64,000 bases of DNA from Bimuria novae-zelandiae CBS 107.79 (Eukaryota > Ascomycota > Dothideomycetes > Pleosporales > Didymosphaeriaceae): NCBI GenBank assembly GCA_010015655.1, contig ML976656.1, positions 675,386 through 739,385 of the forward strand, in the 5' to 3' direction. Made by a program: the position numbers and the translations under genes. Below are positions 32,024-44,511 of the stretch, piece after piece. Position 1 is the first letter of the stretch. Each line of letters opens with the position of its first letter. Below the pieces are notes generated by a model. That model made no database searches. It worked only from the letters and a program-made list of their open reading frames with translations, and was not told the origin of the DNA.

Positions 32024-33546
32024 CTACTCGGTTAAGGCAGGCTTATCCGCTTCGCCAGCCGCTGCTTCCTTCTCCTCTTTCTCCGGTTCGGTCTCTTCTG
32101 GTGTGGCGTGTACGTCTGCCTGAATATCTTCCGCGGTCTCTTCCTCGGACGCCACTAGTGCTGCAGGAGCGTCCTCGTCACCGGCAGTAGCCTCAGATTC
32201 AGCAGTCTCCTCATTGGTTTGGGGCTCGTGATCTGCCTCGCTAGAATTTTGCTTTTCCGGGTCTTCAGTAGCGTGGGGCTCATTAGCAGTTGTCTCGTCA
32301 GTGGAGTCGGTTTCACCATCCGCAAGCTGGTCTTCCTCCTGTGGCTCGGCCGTGTCTTCTGCAGGTGGCTGTAACGATATCGACTCGATAGCGGGAATAT
32401 CACTCTCCACTTGTTGCGCAGGATCTTCCTTCGCCTCTGAATCTTCTTCCTCGCTCTCTTCCAGTACTGTGGACACCAATGTTGCGCTCACCGATGGTGA
32501 ATGGCGGTGGCGCTTTGTAGTTCCCGCGGTGGACAGCGTGTGGTCCCCAGCTTCGATCACGGACGTATTTCCTATATCCGAGGAACCGGCCCCTGAAGGT
32601 TCCCGCCTAAGGATCTTTGGTGGCGCGGCCGATGTCTCTTCGGTATCGTCCAAGCCCTCGGCTTCGGGTGGTATAGTGTAGTTGTCCTCTGGAATCAGAC
32701 CATAGGCATCGCAGACCGTCTTGAACAGTGTATACAACCCCGTCCTACCTTCAACTTTCCAGAACATGTCGCGGTGTTGGAACCAAGCGTGCGCAAAGAT
32801 TCGGTAGACCCTCCTAAAAATGTTGGTGAGGTTTCGCATCTGTTTGTCCTGAGTCGTCTGATCGGTGCCCATGGCGAGCCGCGAGGGGAAGTTCTTAGGC
32901 GAGGTCAGAGTGTTGGCGGCCCAGTCTAAGGTGTGGCAGCAGTAGTCGATGGCGCAGCATGACTTGGGCGGGTCGTGAACTGCGCAAAGGTACTGCCATT
33001 CGGACGCGCGCATTTCTGGACAGGTTGTGGAGGAACACGGTGGATTATCGGAGAAGAGTGCAATGACAATGGCGTTTGCTTTCTGCGTGAAGAGGCGGCA
33101 AAGCTCGTATAGCCATAGCGTCTTGTCCACATTGTCAGGCGGCGTCGCCAGCTTCTGTGCTATTTCCCGATCGACCGGTGTAACGGAATCAGAGCCGATG
33201 GGGTGGGTATAAAAGTTGTGGAGGGCTTTGAGGTGCTCTGTCAGTTGGAACGCTGAGTCCACCTGCGCATGTATCAGTCTCGTGTCTTCCGTCCCGTCTT
33301 GGTTGCGACGATGCGCTTCCCCGGGTCACCCACCTCGGATAGCTCCACCAGCGGGGGGCCCTCGGCCATATCCTCCGCCTTTGTGCCTGGCCGTATGCGT
33401 CTCGATGCGCCATTGTCTAGGGAGCTAAATAGCTTCTGCTGCTCTTCGGTCGCGGGGAGCGGAGAGAGCTGGTCCTCTGCGATAGGCGGTGGGCTGGGGA
33501 GGCGCGGAGAGCTCGACGGCGAAGGCGCAGAAGGCATTGCAGGCAT
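32024..33546 (-). CDS. mob3: MOB family protein, phocein/MOB3 type (STRIPAK subunit)
   Basis: Exon 1 is 33546-33334, the intron 33263-33333 (71 bp, GTGGGT...CAG), exon 2 33262-32024; 483 aa. The MOB fold is clear: LWLYELCRLFTQKANAIVIA, then the zinc-site segment TCPEMRASEWQYLCAVHD, CCAIDYCCHTLDW, and IFRRVYRIFAHAWFQHRDMFW. The CPEMRAxEW segment and the spacing fit the phocein branch (MOB4 in animals, MOB3 in Neurospora and Sordaria) rather than Mob1/Mob2. In fungi this protein is a STRIPAK subunit needed for hyphal fusion and fruiting. The last 190 residues are an acidic Glu/Ala/Thr-rich tail, probably disordered. It shares a 566-bp divergent promoter with the ZNG1-type gene. Confidence 0.9.
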
Positions 33547-34112
33547 GGGAGGTTGAGGGAGGGCGACGGAGCAGTGAGTAGCGCGCGAAACGGTTGTGTT
33601 TGTTTGTTGTCCGTCGTTGGCAGTGTGGATACCCGGCCTCGAGCACGAGCTTCAAGGTCGGCAGAGTAAGCTAGTGCCGAACAGGAAAGGTGCATTCAGG
33701 GCCACATCGTCTCCGGAAGGCGCCCACCAGGTATATTTCAATACATGCAAACACTATAAGCTGTAAGTTGAAGGGGTACAGTACAGCTGATCAGATCCAA
33801 TCCTAGTAGGTCTACTGTTTTGGATTACACGCCTTGCATTATTACGTCATCGGAAGCCTACTCCAAATTCCGCAAGGAATGTTCGGAATCGGAATTTAGC
33901 ATTCACTGGAAGCTCAATTTGCGTAGTACAGCATCTGAACACTTGTGATGCAAGAACCTCTCCGAGCCTGTTGCATTTCTTCTGCTGCGCCGTGCCCTTT
34001 CTCTTCGATCCTTCTATCGCACACTGCCTCAACACTCCAGTCTGTGGCTGACCTCACCTAGCATTTCTCACAAAACCGCTCTTCGCACACAACATCAAAG
34101 ACTACTTTCACC
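33547..34112. promoter_or_regulatory. divergent promoter between mob3 and zng1
   Basis: 566 bp separate two start codons facing away from each other. No recognisable binding motif stands out by eye. A pyrimidine-rich stretch lies just before the zng1 start. Confidence 0.55.
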
Positions 34113-35502
34113 ATGAGTGGCGACGCCTCAGATGACGAAATCCCAAATCTCATCCCGCCAGCAAACCCCGACGAGGGTGACGATGAACCACCCTCTCTCG
34201 TCTCCACTGAGGAAGCCGCTCCTGTCAAAAAGAAAGTCCCCATCACCATCGTAACCGGCTACCTTGGTGCCGGCAAGACCACGCTTCTCAACTACATTCT
34301 GACTGCCCAGCACGGCAAGAAAATCGCCGTGATCCGTAAGTTTCATCCTTCCACAGATGCACATTTGATTTCAACTTCGCTCCCTCGAACCCACCATACA
34401 ATCCCAGACGGACACGTTAGGTGTCGCTCAGCGGATATACACTCTTCCCGTACTCTATCACCACCAAACCAAGCCTCCCACCTTCTTAAAACGACATCCT
34501 CAATGCACACATCTAACCTCCATCACTCCAGTAAACGAATTCGGCGACACAATCGACATCGAAAAAACCCTCACCGTCTCCACCCCCAACAGCACCACCA
34601 CCACCCCGCCCCCCTTCGTCCCCCTCGCCAACGGCTGCATCTGCTGCTCCGTAAAAGACGTCGGCGTTGCCGCAATCGAGAACCTCATGGAGCAAAGCGG
34701 CGCCTTCGACTACATCCTGCTCGAAACCACTGGGCTCGCCGACCCAGGCAACATCGCGCCTTTATTCTGGCTCGACGAAGGTCTAGGCTCCTCTATCTTC
34801 TTGGATGGAATTGTAACGCTAGTGGATGCGAAGAATGTGCTTAAGAGCTTGGACGATGGCGTGGGAGATGATGAGGAGGTGTTGGCGCAGAGGCGCGGGG
34901 AGGGGGGGCATCAGGGGACGTTGCTGACGACGGCGCATTTGCAGATTTCGCACGCGGATGTGCTGATTATTAACAAAGCGGATCTTGTGGCGCCGGAGGA
35001 ATTGAAGAAGGTAGAGGAACGCGTGAGCGCTATCAACGCCCTCGCGAAACGCACTACGACGTCGAAGTCGCATGTTCCTACGCTGGAGGGCTTCGTGCTA
35101 GATCTGCACGCTTATGACGCTGTGACTGCGGCGGATCTGGCGTTCGCGGCGAAGGGGCACTCGCACCTCGATCCGGCGATTTCTACTTCCACGATCATGT
35201 TCCCTGCGTTGAGGGGGGAGCAGGTGGATAGGTTCGATAGGTGGCTGAGGACTGTGCTGTGGGAGGAGACGCTTCCTGGTGGGAGAAAGAATGAGTACTT
35301 CGAGGTGCATAGGCTGAAGGGGAGGGTGCCGGTTGTGGGCGGGAAGGTGCTCTTGGTGCAGGGCGTGCGGACTGTGTACGATGTGAACGAAAGCGCCGAC
35401 ACGAATGCCAATGATGGCGAGGCGAAACTGGTGCTCATCGGCAAGGGCGTTGGGCAGGAGGGGTTCCGGGAGAGTTTGCTGGAAGTGTTAGAACAAAAGT
35501 GA
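34113..35502 (+). CDS. zng1: CobW/COG0523 GTPase, ZNG1-type zinc chaperone
   Basis: A G3E-family GTPase that, in its eukaryotic ZNG1/CBWD branch, delivers zinc to methionine aminopeptidase 1. Exons are 34113-34335 and 34532-35502, with an intron of 196 bp (GTAAGT...CAG); 397 aa. The P-loop is GYLGAGKTT (residues 49-57) and the metal-binding GCICC motif is at 109-113. The Walker [10 protein letters not shown] block, NKADL guanine specificity motif and the CobW C-terminal domain ([14 protein letters not shown]) follow. The N-terminal EIPNLIP resembles the CPELVPI motif that docks the aminopeptidase, but the Cys is absent. The internal His-rich region of some family members is limited to KGHSHLDP. 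The call to the ZNG1 branch is inference from length and the N-terminal motif. Confidence 0.88.
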
Positions 35503-35652
35503 AGGAGGAGCGTTTGAATTGTCATAAAGCTTTTAAAATATTCCCAACCTGAGTCCTTTGTACGTATGTGCATCCCGATACCATACTGACCCCATCTCTG
35601 GAGGTTTCCCAATCGCCATCCGACAGATGTCGCGACTCGCCCAAGCTACTCA

Positions 35653-38600
35653 TCAACCCTGCTTGGAGGTCTCCACGCTCGTGACCAGGTTAAGGTTACC
35701 GGAACCGCCACTAGAAGTGCCAGCACCCACAGTCAAAGCCGTCTCCTTCTCTTTCTGCTTCCTCCGCCACTCTCCGATGACAACACTGGTAACATACGCT
35801 GTCCAAACCAGCACCGCACAAACCGTATACACCTTTACCTTCCAGCTTCCCGTTCCCTGTTTCCTCAGTTGAAACCCAAACCCAGCATTAATCATCCCCA
35901 ACGTAATGCACAGCCTCCCCGTCCACGGATGAACATAACTCCACAGCGTCCTCGAGACATACTTCATAAACAAGCGATGGTGAAGATATCCACTCACAGA
36001 CTGAAAGAGGAACAGCCCGTAAATAATCAAGCCGATGATGGCATGCTTATTCTTGATCCACCAATGGTACAGACTGATGCTGAGCTCGATGCCCAAGCCC
36101 ACCGCGACTGTGTACAAGCAGAGGCCGAAGATCTGGAGTATGGCGTGCACCCAGCGGAGCCTGCGGTAGGAGCAGAGACGGATTATGATGCCGCCGAGGG
36201 GGAAGATGAAGGCCCAGGCGAGGCACGCGAGGACGCCGTGGGCCATGGCCATGTGCACGACTTTCGCGGGTGGGCCTCGAGAGTGGCGCGTGGTACTGGC
36301 AGGTTCCGCTCGGGTCTTCAGCTGTGTCGTGAGAGGGTTGTTTGTCTCTCCCGAAGACGTATCGAGTGCAGAGATGCCAGTAATCAATCAATCAATATTG
36401 AAGCTCTAATATTATATTGATTAGTAGTTTTTTGGTGTTGTGATTAAATTGATTGAAAATTAACCTCAGAAGTAGTATATTAATTAATATTAATATTAAA
36501 TTATTAAAGTTAATTACTTATTTAGCTACTAATTATGAATATTGTAGGTCTACTATGTACTCTTATCCCCTATCTTTGCATTAAAGCCTGCATTAGTTAG
36601 AAATAAAAATCTAGCTTAGTGCCACGCCTTAACGCATTATAAAGCAGTAAGTAGTTAAGAGCTAATCTTGTGTTACTTAGGCTTAAGAAGGTTACCTAAC
36701 TAGCTAAAAACTTGCTTATACTTATAGCTAGAAGCTAGTATTATTATTATATTAATAGCAAAGCGGGACAGGTTAGGATACTTCCTCTCGTACGATATCT
36801 AGTATTTAATAGGGGTTGGCGAGTGCTCGCTCTTGTATTCCGCCGCGGACCACTTAGGCTCCTTCTTTTACTCTATATATTTATCCTCTAAGTTATTGCT
36901 ATTATCTTTATTATTAAGTATAGAGTTAATAGCGTTGTTAAGCGCGCTTGCTATGCGTTAGAGGGTAGGTATAGTTACTATATCTATAGTTAGCTTATAT
37001 TAAGCCTAAAGCTGCTAAAATCTTATATGCTAAGTCTTAAGTTTCTTGCTATTTTATCGCTATAATTAATTATAGTATATTTTATAGCGCGGGTGGAGTA
37101 TTGTAGCGGCGTAGTAGGCTAGGGAATTAAGTAGCCTATAATAGTAGTTATTAGCTTTCTTAAGCGCGGAGCGTAGATTAATAGTAATATAGTCTTTAGA
37201 TGTAGTTTCGTGCTTATAGTTAATGCTCTTATATAGTAGCAAGCGTGCTTTATACTTATTAATTAATATTTTAAACACAGGAAGTACTTTATAGAGTGCA
37301 CTAAACTTGCTAGTTTTATTATAACCTTACAAGTAATTAGTAGCTAACTTTAGGGGCTGCAAAATAGTAACGTATTTAGTTATTACTGCCTAATTAGCAG
37401 AGATAAGCCTACTAAATTATATCTATCGTGGCACTTTTAGTAGCTAGCTACTACGCTGCTAAGCGTGGCTGTTAGCTATCTTAGTCTCTTTAACATAATA
37501 GGTAGTATACGCGTGAAAGGTAGACTAGAGTAGTATACTACGCTTAAACGCGCTACTAAAGCTATTCTAATGCGTAATAACTAGGCGTACTAGCTTATAT
37601 AGCTTAAGTTTGGCGTGTGTAGGAAGGTCTTTATGCAATTAACGTTAGTAGTAATAGAAGAGGTTGTATTATTTAGGCGTATTAATATAATTAACGATAT
37701 TTAGAAACACACTAAGTGGGCCATCTTTCTACTACTTTGCTATATAAAACTCTTCTTCTTCTATGTTATTAGTAGTGTTGTTGTAGGCGTCGCTGTCCTT
37801 GCTAAACATAATGTTTTAACTAATAAGATTAAGTGTATAAGGAGCATAGCAGAGGCAATAATTACTAAATAAGAAGCTAAATAATACGCTAAGTTCTTAT
37901 ATAGCTATGTTATTAGCGTACGTATTATTAAGCATAAAGTAGCTAAGATTACTATTATCTACGCTAAATAATTATAAAATCCTAGTAACTAGCTCTGCTA
38001 TCCTCTTGCTAGTATAAGTACTACTAAGCTAGGGGAGCGTAATAAGCAAGTCCTTTACTTCTCTAGCTTTGTTAGCGTAGTAAGTAATAATATTAAAGAA
38101 GCCGCGATGTCCGCCTTTTATAGTCTACCTATTAAAGCTTATGTGTATTTTACTGCGAGCCTAAGACAGGTCTTTTGCAATTTGCGGCTTTAGCTAGTAG
38201 TATAGCTTTATTATAAAGGTTACTACACTTATACGACTCCTCCATAGCGCGTCTTTAGCTACAGGGTTAGCAAATCGTAGCATAGCTTAGAAGGTAGGGT
38301 TCTCGAACTCGCGAAAAGGGTAGTTATTATTAATAAGCTATAGTATAGCCTATAATTAAAACCCGTATACGTTAAAGTAACTAAGCTTATTAGTAACCTC
38401 TTAAGAGATTTTAATACTATAGCCTTGCGCAAGTGCGAGTGTTAACTACCTTTAAGGTAATAAGTGTATAGGTAGAGGTATTAGGCTATCTTTATTAAGC
38501 TAATAACTAGGTATTATTTAAGCTAAGTATGCATTAGTAGTAGAGGTTAATGTTATAACTTTAAAGATACTACTAGGCCTCTTATGTTAATAGTAGTATT

Positions 38601-40087
38601 TATAGAGCCACCAGGCCTCTATTAAGTTTAATAGTTTAGCTATACGATAGCTATACTTAAATATCTAACTCTAGCCTTACTTTATTATAGTAATAGGTTT
38701 ATAATAGCTAGGTAATTGCGCAAAGTCCACGTTATCTACGTTGTTAATAAGGCTAGAGTAAAGCCCTACGTTAATATTATTAATATATAGGTCTGTCGTT
38801 GCCTCTATAGCTACTGTTAACACTCCTCTAGGGCGTACTATATTAGACTTTAGTACTAGGTTAAGTAGCCTTCGCTTAAATGGGGCGTCTTTCGTGGCTT
38901 ATGAGGCTGCTATAAAGAGCTTATACCGCGGAGAAGTAGTGTTGGTCGGCAGTGCAAGTGTCTTGTTTGGCGGCCCTGTAGGCTGTGTAGGCGGTGGGGT
39001 ACCTAGGCATACAGGCTTTGGTTACTGCGTGCTATCGCCCTTGCGGGCTTTAAGTATAGGTTTGCGGTTACGTTTAGCGCGTTTAAATGGCGTGTCGGCT
39101 GCCTTAGCTACGCGTTTAGCTAAGATAAGAGGTATTAAAAATTATTTATAAATAGATAAATTATGCTAAACGACGCGTATATTATATATGCTAGTAGGCT
39201 ACGTGGTAGTAATAATAGTTTAGCTAAGAAAGTACGCGATTAAGTTTAGAAGAAAGGCTTAGCAGGCTATAGCTAAGTATAGCTTAAATATAGAATTATT
39301 TCTACTACTATAGAGGTAAAAAATAGTTCTTACTCTAAAATTTAATTTTAAGTACAAAATATTAATCAAGTTTTAATATATTAATTAATATTTTTATAGG
39401 ATATTGAAATTAAATTAAAAATAGCAGCTGAAGTATTAAATTAATTAAATATTGAATTTTAATCAATATCAATCAATATATTGAAACATGATTGATTGTT
39501 GGCATCTCTGATCGAGTGTGAATGTACCGGATACAGTAGGGTTCTTGCCGGCAGTATATGTCCAGGTCGAGGAGGCTATCGAAGTAATTAGGTCGATGGA
39601 TCCGCTGCTCTTGGTATCGCATTTCGGGCCTGCTGCTGGTTAGCCTTGCTTGGAGGTTTCCTGGAATGGTGTCGAATTACATTGGAACTTTGCCGTCATT
39701 AGGCCATCATATATGCCACTTTCCTCCAGCAAACTCAGCCTCCAGTCGTACCCGATGTTGTCATCAACATTGCTCTTCCAAATCACCGACACGTTGGCGG
39801 GCTCTTGACTAGCGCTCAAGGAATAGTGGGCTGGTCGTTGTCCAGCACGCGTATGAGTGAGTTCGATGACACCGTAAGCTTTCGGACCGCTGATCATGAG
39901 GATGATGCCATCCGTCTCTGGAGCGAAGGTCCCGTCTGGAACGCTGATGCCGAAGCAGAGATCAGGAAGTGGGCATTTGATCGATACAGCGGCAAGCGCA
40001 AGCGGCACTTGGAAGAGTTAGCTGACCTGATGATCTTATTTTTACAGAAAGACACCCACTGAATGCCGCAAATATTAACCAAAACAT
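35653..40087 (-). pseudogene. DOMON-cytochrome b561 gene split by a hAT element
   Basis: A secreted DOMON (cellobiose-dehydrogenase-cytochrome-like) domain fused to a cytochrome b561 membrane domain, a predicted transmembrane ferric reductase/electron carrier. Exons read 40087-40060, 40007-39681 and 39632-39511, then, after the insertion, 36360-35653. Without the 3.15-kb insertion (element plus one duplication) the frame is continuous, 394 aa. The signal peptide MFWLIFAAFMPLALAA is formed by splicing (intron 40008-40059). DOMON features are PDLCFGISVPDGTFAPE and LLEESGIYDGLMTA. The b561 part has AMAHGVLACLAWAFIFPLGG, KNKHAIIGLIIYGLFLFQSV and YVHPWTGRLCITLG with His residues for haem. The exon parts carry no stops, so the break is recent or the gene tolerated it. 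The second intron acceptor has a CAGCAG ambiguity (39635 or 39632). Confidence 0.85.
36369..39510 (-). mobile_element. hAT transposon, RIP-mutated, inside the DOMON-b561 gene
   Basis: The ends are CAGAGATGCCA (36369) and TGGCATCTCTG (to 39510), flanked by identical octamers ATCGAGTG (36361-36368 and 39511-39518), the hAT 8-bp duplication. Poly-ATCAAT motifs occur just inside both ends. The 3.1-kb interior is TA-rich. On the minus strand, near 38,600-38,750, a mutated hAT N-terminal region is legible (IFKYSYRIAKLLNLIEAWWL), so the transposase ran in the same direction as the host gene. Confidence 0.9.
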
Positions 40088-40758
40088 GTCTAGTGGATGA
40101 TGCAGTACTCCAAGGTTGAGGCAGGCAAGTGTCGCTCTTAACAAGGAACAACGATCGCGCCTTCCTTGATCAAACAAAAGAAAACAAGGGTAGAACCGCG
40201 GACAGACCAATTCCACGTGCTTTGTTTGTTGGAAGTTGTGCCGCAAAGCTCAGAGTGCCAGCCTGTTTATCATTCTTTTGGCGAAGCGGCGATCAGACCT
40301 CTACACAATATATACATAACGGTGGCGTCGCTATGATCAGTGTAGCCATTACACTTACACTAAGAGCGCACGGTATACCCAAGGATGTGAAAGTGACGAG
40401 TTACGGCACCCCGCCCGGAGTCGATTGGGACATTACTCGAATATGCACCCGCAAGCGTCAGCTTATCGGTTAATTGTTTTTGTATGCATGCTTTTACCCA
40501 GCTAACAGAGACTTGGGAGCCAATTCTAGATGCATCGTGTAGCTCCGACGATTACGCGTTCCACGTAGGCCTCAACTTAGGAATGGTCGATTGGGGCGAG
40601 GAATTGCGGCGTTTGCACTGTTCGCAGTACCTAAGGGAAATTAAGGCTTCCTAATAATTGCATGAGGAATGGTTTAGGATACATATAGTTGCACGGTGTT
40701 GCTACCTGAATCCGAGACCTTGAATTTTACTCTTATGCTGTGTTACTTTCTTTGTACC
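40088..40758. other. intergenic region, no gene seen
   Basis: About 670 bp upstream of the DOMON gene and downstream of the amidase. A 114-codon plus-strand frame is present but has no domain and overlaps the likely promoter of the DOMON gene. I do not call it. Confidence 0.5.
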
Positions 40759-42958
40759 TCAATCCTGTCGTACGCGTATCGCTGCCATTTGCGATCGGCT
40801 CGTAGATCCGGACCTGGCGCCGCTACTCTCAACAACAGCCTTAGGTTTGCACCCGAGACAATTCTTCAGCGACATCTTGGCATGCACAGGTGTTATCGTT
40901 GGTCGGCCGTGCTTTGAAATCTCATTGGTGGGGTGCGTATTGACGATGTGTTTATCCATATATCTTACTCGTCCTACTCCAATCATAACAATCTCGCTGC
41001 AGACTTCCCAGTTCCCGTACTCATTAAACCGTTGCGTCGCTGCTTCGGAGCCGTTCACCCAAACCCTTACCGTCACTTCGTGGTTCGTCGGTCCACTTGA
41101 TTGTATGGTTCCCTGTACTCGTATGCTGTCGTCTCCGGCTCTGGCAGTTGCCGTCAGCTGCAGTGCTGTCACTCCTCCTCCCGCGGCACCTCTCTGATAC
41201 GCGGGGACTGTATCAGTTGCTAGATGAGGTGCCAAAGGTGGGGGGACGCGCGTCTTGCTCTTGTGCTCATATGCATACGCATACGTCAGCAACTTGCCGT
41301 CCTCGTAGGCTTTGCCGGCGAACGTCAAGTTGACAGGCATCTGTCTCTTCTCCATTATTCCCATGGGTACGCTCACGGTTGGAACGCCTAGATGCCCAAT
41401 TGCGCGGTTGCCATTGGAGTACTTCACGCCGTTTTGAAGACTGTGTCGTGCGCTTTCGAGATCGAACTCCAGATCAGCAAGTCCAACATCGCCCTGAGAA
41501 GGAAAAGCAATACAGTCCAATTTGAGATCATACATCCAATCCCCAAGGTCGCGTTTACGTTGTGCCTCAAGTGCGGGTAGCACCTGGTCTAAACCACGGA
41601 ACTTTGTGATATCGATGTCCCTCAACTGCGCCTCTAAGTCCGGCAGTGCAGCATAATGGACCCAATTCCGCACTTCTAGCCACGTATCTGGCAGATAGCC
41701 CTCTGGCTTTGGAAACAATAATAAAGGATCGACATCTGCAAGACTTTTGATATTCGGATCGTTGTTCTGAGCCAGGAATTCGGACCAGGCCTTGGCTATC
41801 AGTGTGCTGCGCTCCACTAGATTCCAGTCGGATGGCTGGCCTTCAACATTGTTCGTCAGTCCAGACTTCGAATCGTTCTCGTAATTCGTCACGAGCGGGA
41901 AATCTGTGTAGATGATGTCGGCGCCTAGAGCTTCGAGGTCTGCAGCCGTCTTCTTCCATACATCGATCACATCGGCGCCGACGAAGGTGGGTTTAGCGTG
42001 CGGATCGGAATCCTGCTCTCCAATGTACATTTTTGGAACTCCGATGCGTTTACCCCGTAAGGACTCAGGCTGTGCCAGGCTTGGGTAATCCAGTTTTCTA
42101 GGTATGGGTAGCTTTCCGATTGTTTGCTCCCTCCAGAAGTCACTCTTCATCTCTTGCTCCGGCGTGCCAATCACGTCTAAGATAGAAAGCATGTCTTCGA
42201 CTGATCTAGCAAGCGGAACTGAAACATCGCAGGTCACATACAGTGGCCACAGTCCGCGGCACGATAGAACCCTTTTGCTGGGAGTATACGCCACCAATGC
42301 GTTGTTGCTCGCTGGTGATCTCCCGGATAAGACTGTCTCCGAGCCCATCCCAAAGACGGCCATATTCGATGTCACTGAGACGGCCGCGCCGCTCGAGGAC
42401 CCTGATGAGAAGGCTGCAGGTAAGTATTTTCTATTGTAAGGACTCTCTGGGCGGCCGTACATGCCGCGTTGCATTCCGCCAGCGGCCATGGGCGGCATAT
42501 TCGTCTTTCCGATCAGCACAGCACCTGCTTCTCTCAGCTGCCGAGCAATTGCTGAATCTTCGCTCGAGAGCAGTTTGTCCAAAGCGGGTGAGTCATTAGT
42601 AACGGCAAGACCTTCGACTTTGTAGCTGTCCTTGATAGTATACGGAATGCCCTCCAGTAGCCGTGGTGGTAGGCCCGCTGCGCGTCGTGCATCTGACGCA
42701 GCAGCTTCCTCAAAGACGTTAGGGTTGAAGACGGTGAAGGCATTGAGACCACCGAGGATGTCATAGGTAGCTATACGAATGAGGTAAGCAACCACTAGGT
42801 CGACGCTTGTGGCTCGGCCTGACGAGAGAGCCTCTTGGTGTTGGGCGATGCTCGCTTCGAATATGTTGAATTCCTGGGGTGGAGCAGTCGATTCTGGACG
42901 GGATGACTACGGGTGGTAAACAGATGTCACGCTTTGATGTTTTTTGTATTCCTACCAT
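40759..42958 (-). CDS. amidase-signature family enzyme
   Basis: Hydrolyses amide bonds with a Ser-cisSer-Lys triad. The motifs are present: Lys in IPYTIKDSYKVEG (about residue 93), the cis-Ser in FSSGSSSGAAVS (about 168-172) and the nucleophile in GMGSETVLSGRS (about 195). The coding frame runs to 42906 and lacks an initial ATG. A 49-bp intron (42907-42955, GTAGGA...TAG) would join it to an ATG at 42956-42958, giving MSSRPESTAPPQEFNIFEAS and 716 aa. That is longer than the usual 540-600 because of a C-terminal extension after QRFNEYGNWEV that looks poorly conserved. Another intron starting there (donor GTCTGC) or a read-through past the true end is possible. Substrate unknown; neighbours give no pathway hint. 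Confidence 0.85.
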
Positions 42959-43187
42959 GGTGTCAGAGCTACTACGCTGAATTCCAGAAACAATGATGTT
43001 GTTGTATGACGCCTCACAAGCCGAGTCAAGCGATAAGCCAGCCGGAAAGCGGGGGCAATCTTCGGGTAGTCCGCTACAGGCAACAACGCTTCAGCAAAAG
43101 TCTACAGCCAGTCTCTCTCACTTCAAATGAGATCTGTGTACGTACAGAAATACAAAAGGATCCCATTGCGAGATCGAGTATACTAAA
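42959..43187. other. short spacer
   Basis: The 229 bp between the amidase start and the stop of the next minus-strand gene would contain the amidase promoter. No motif noted. Confidence 0.4.
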
Positions 43188-44511
43188 TCATTTGTACCAA
43201 CGTCCTCCCAGCTTTTCACAAAAGGCCTTGATCCACCCCCAAGGGCTGCGTACTAAAGGGCAGCTTTTGACACGGTCCCTGTAAGTACTCTCATACACTC
43301 TCGCGACGCTGCGCGGCACCCGCTGTCTCTCAAAGGTGTAGCTGAAATACCTTGCTGCCTCCTCTGGGCTCAAGACGTCTCTGGGACTATCCTCAAACTC
43401 CTGTGCCCACTCCACTCTCGTCATCGCCCGATGTCGTTTTCCAATCTCGATAGCCAAGTGATCACAGGCACTCTCCCCAAGAAATTGGATCCATGTGACT
43501 CCAGCCGCGCGTTCCCAGAGCGCTGCGAGCGTCGCGAGAAGTCCAAATGTCGCCTCCCAAAATGTTGCCATATTCCCCTGGCCCAACTCTTTGAACGTTT
43601 CGTGTAGTACCGGCGTAGTCAAATAGATCACTCGAACGCCTCTGACCCCAATGCGCGCGGCGATTAGGGACTCCAGCAGCCCGAATTTCTCAAAGTCCCA
43701 CGGCACGTTGACGTTGTAAAATGACGATGTATACGGCGGATAACACGACGATCCCTTTCCAAAGGAGTACCTGGAGTGAAGCAGGACAGTTCGGATATGA
43801 AACCTGTCGTTGCATCCCCAGATGTTTCCCGATAAAAACCTAGAGCACTCTTCTTTTCCAAGCGCTGAAATGTCGAAGATAGATTCTTCCCACCACGTCT
43901 CCATCGCCTCACGCAACATCTCGGGGCCAACGAAGTCTTCATCAAACCAACAGCCTTCGTCTCGAGGATCCGAACTAAGCCAGGCGGAGACAGATTCCAT
44001 ATAGCGTTCCGCCGGAACCATTCCAGGCGGCGGCTCCTTGATCTTATAGAGCGGTTTCTGCAGGAGATCTCGGTACACCATATTCCTCAGCTCTCGGGGC
44101 AGCCTGGTTTGCATGTTGTCGCAGATCGCTCGGCATTCTGTAGCGGCACGCGAGTACCATCCTTTGTACGTCATCTCTAAGGACACTCGCAGCTCTTTTA
44201 ACGTAAATTTCAACTGCTCTTCTTTCTTCGTGACCGCCTGTACAGCTGACAGAAACGTGTTTTCCATGTCTTGAGAGAGATGCCATGGGCTAGGATTGGC
44301 GAAATGGGCACTTGTGTAGGTTAAGTCGTCGATGTGGTTCCAAGCTTCATTGCTCTCGTATTGGAGAGATTTTAGCTCTCGTTCGATCTTTTTGATCTTC
44401 TCATTCGTCCTGGGGGTAGGTGATTAGAAATCATACTAGGTATTTTCAAGGACATAGAGCTGAGTCGTACTCTTCGATGAACCTCTCGTCTAGCCTGGAG
44501 AGAATATACAT
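43188..44511 (-). CDS. hypothetical protein with N-terminal coiled coil, 420 aa
   Basis: I do not recognise a named family. Exon 1 is 44511-44471, the intron 44410-44470 (61 bp, GTACGA...CAG), and exon 2 44409-43188. The first 60 residues (RLDERFIEETNEKIKKIERE onward) are highly charged and heptad-like, suggesting a coiled coil. Residues around TRLPRELRNMVYRDLL match the short LP-x-E-L-R-x-x-V-Y motif of the large fungal 2EXR/F-box-like group of unknown function. The remainder is Trp- and Arg-rich and globular. The ORF without exon 1 would start at 44267, but the reading frame continues open upstream to the splice acceptor, so I prefer the spliced model. Confidence 0.72.

Noticed and set aside
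32301..32681. 126-codon frame opposite mob3
   Set aside because: Ser-rich antisense of the acidic mob3 tail; a composition effect.
38894..39151. 85-codon plus-strand frame within the second hAT element
   Set aside because: Antisense of the hAT transposase remnant.
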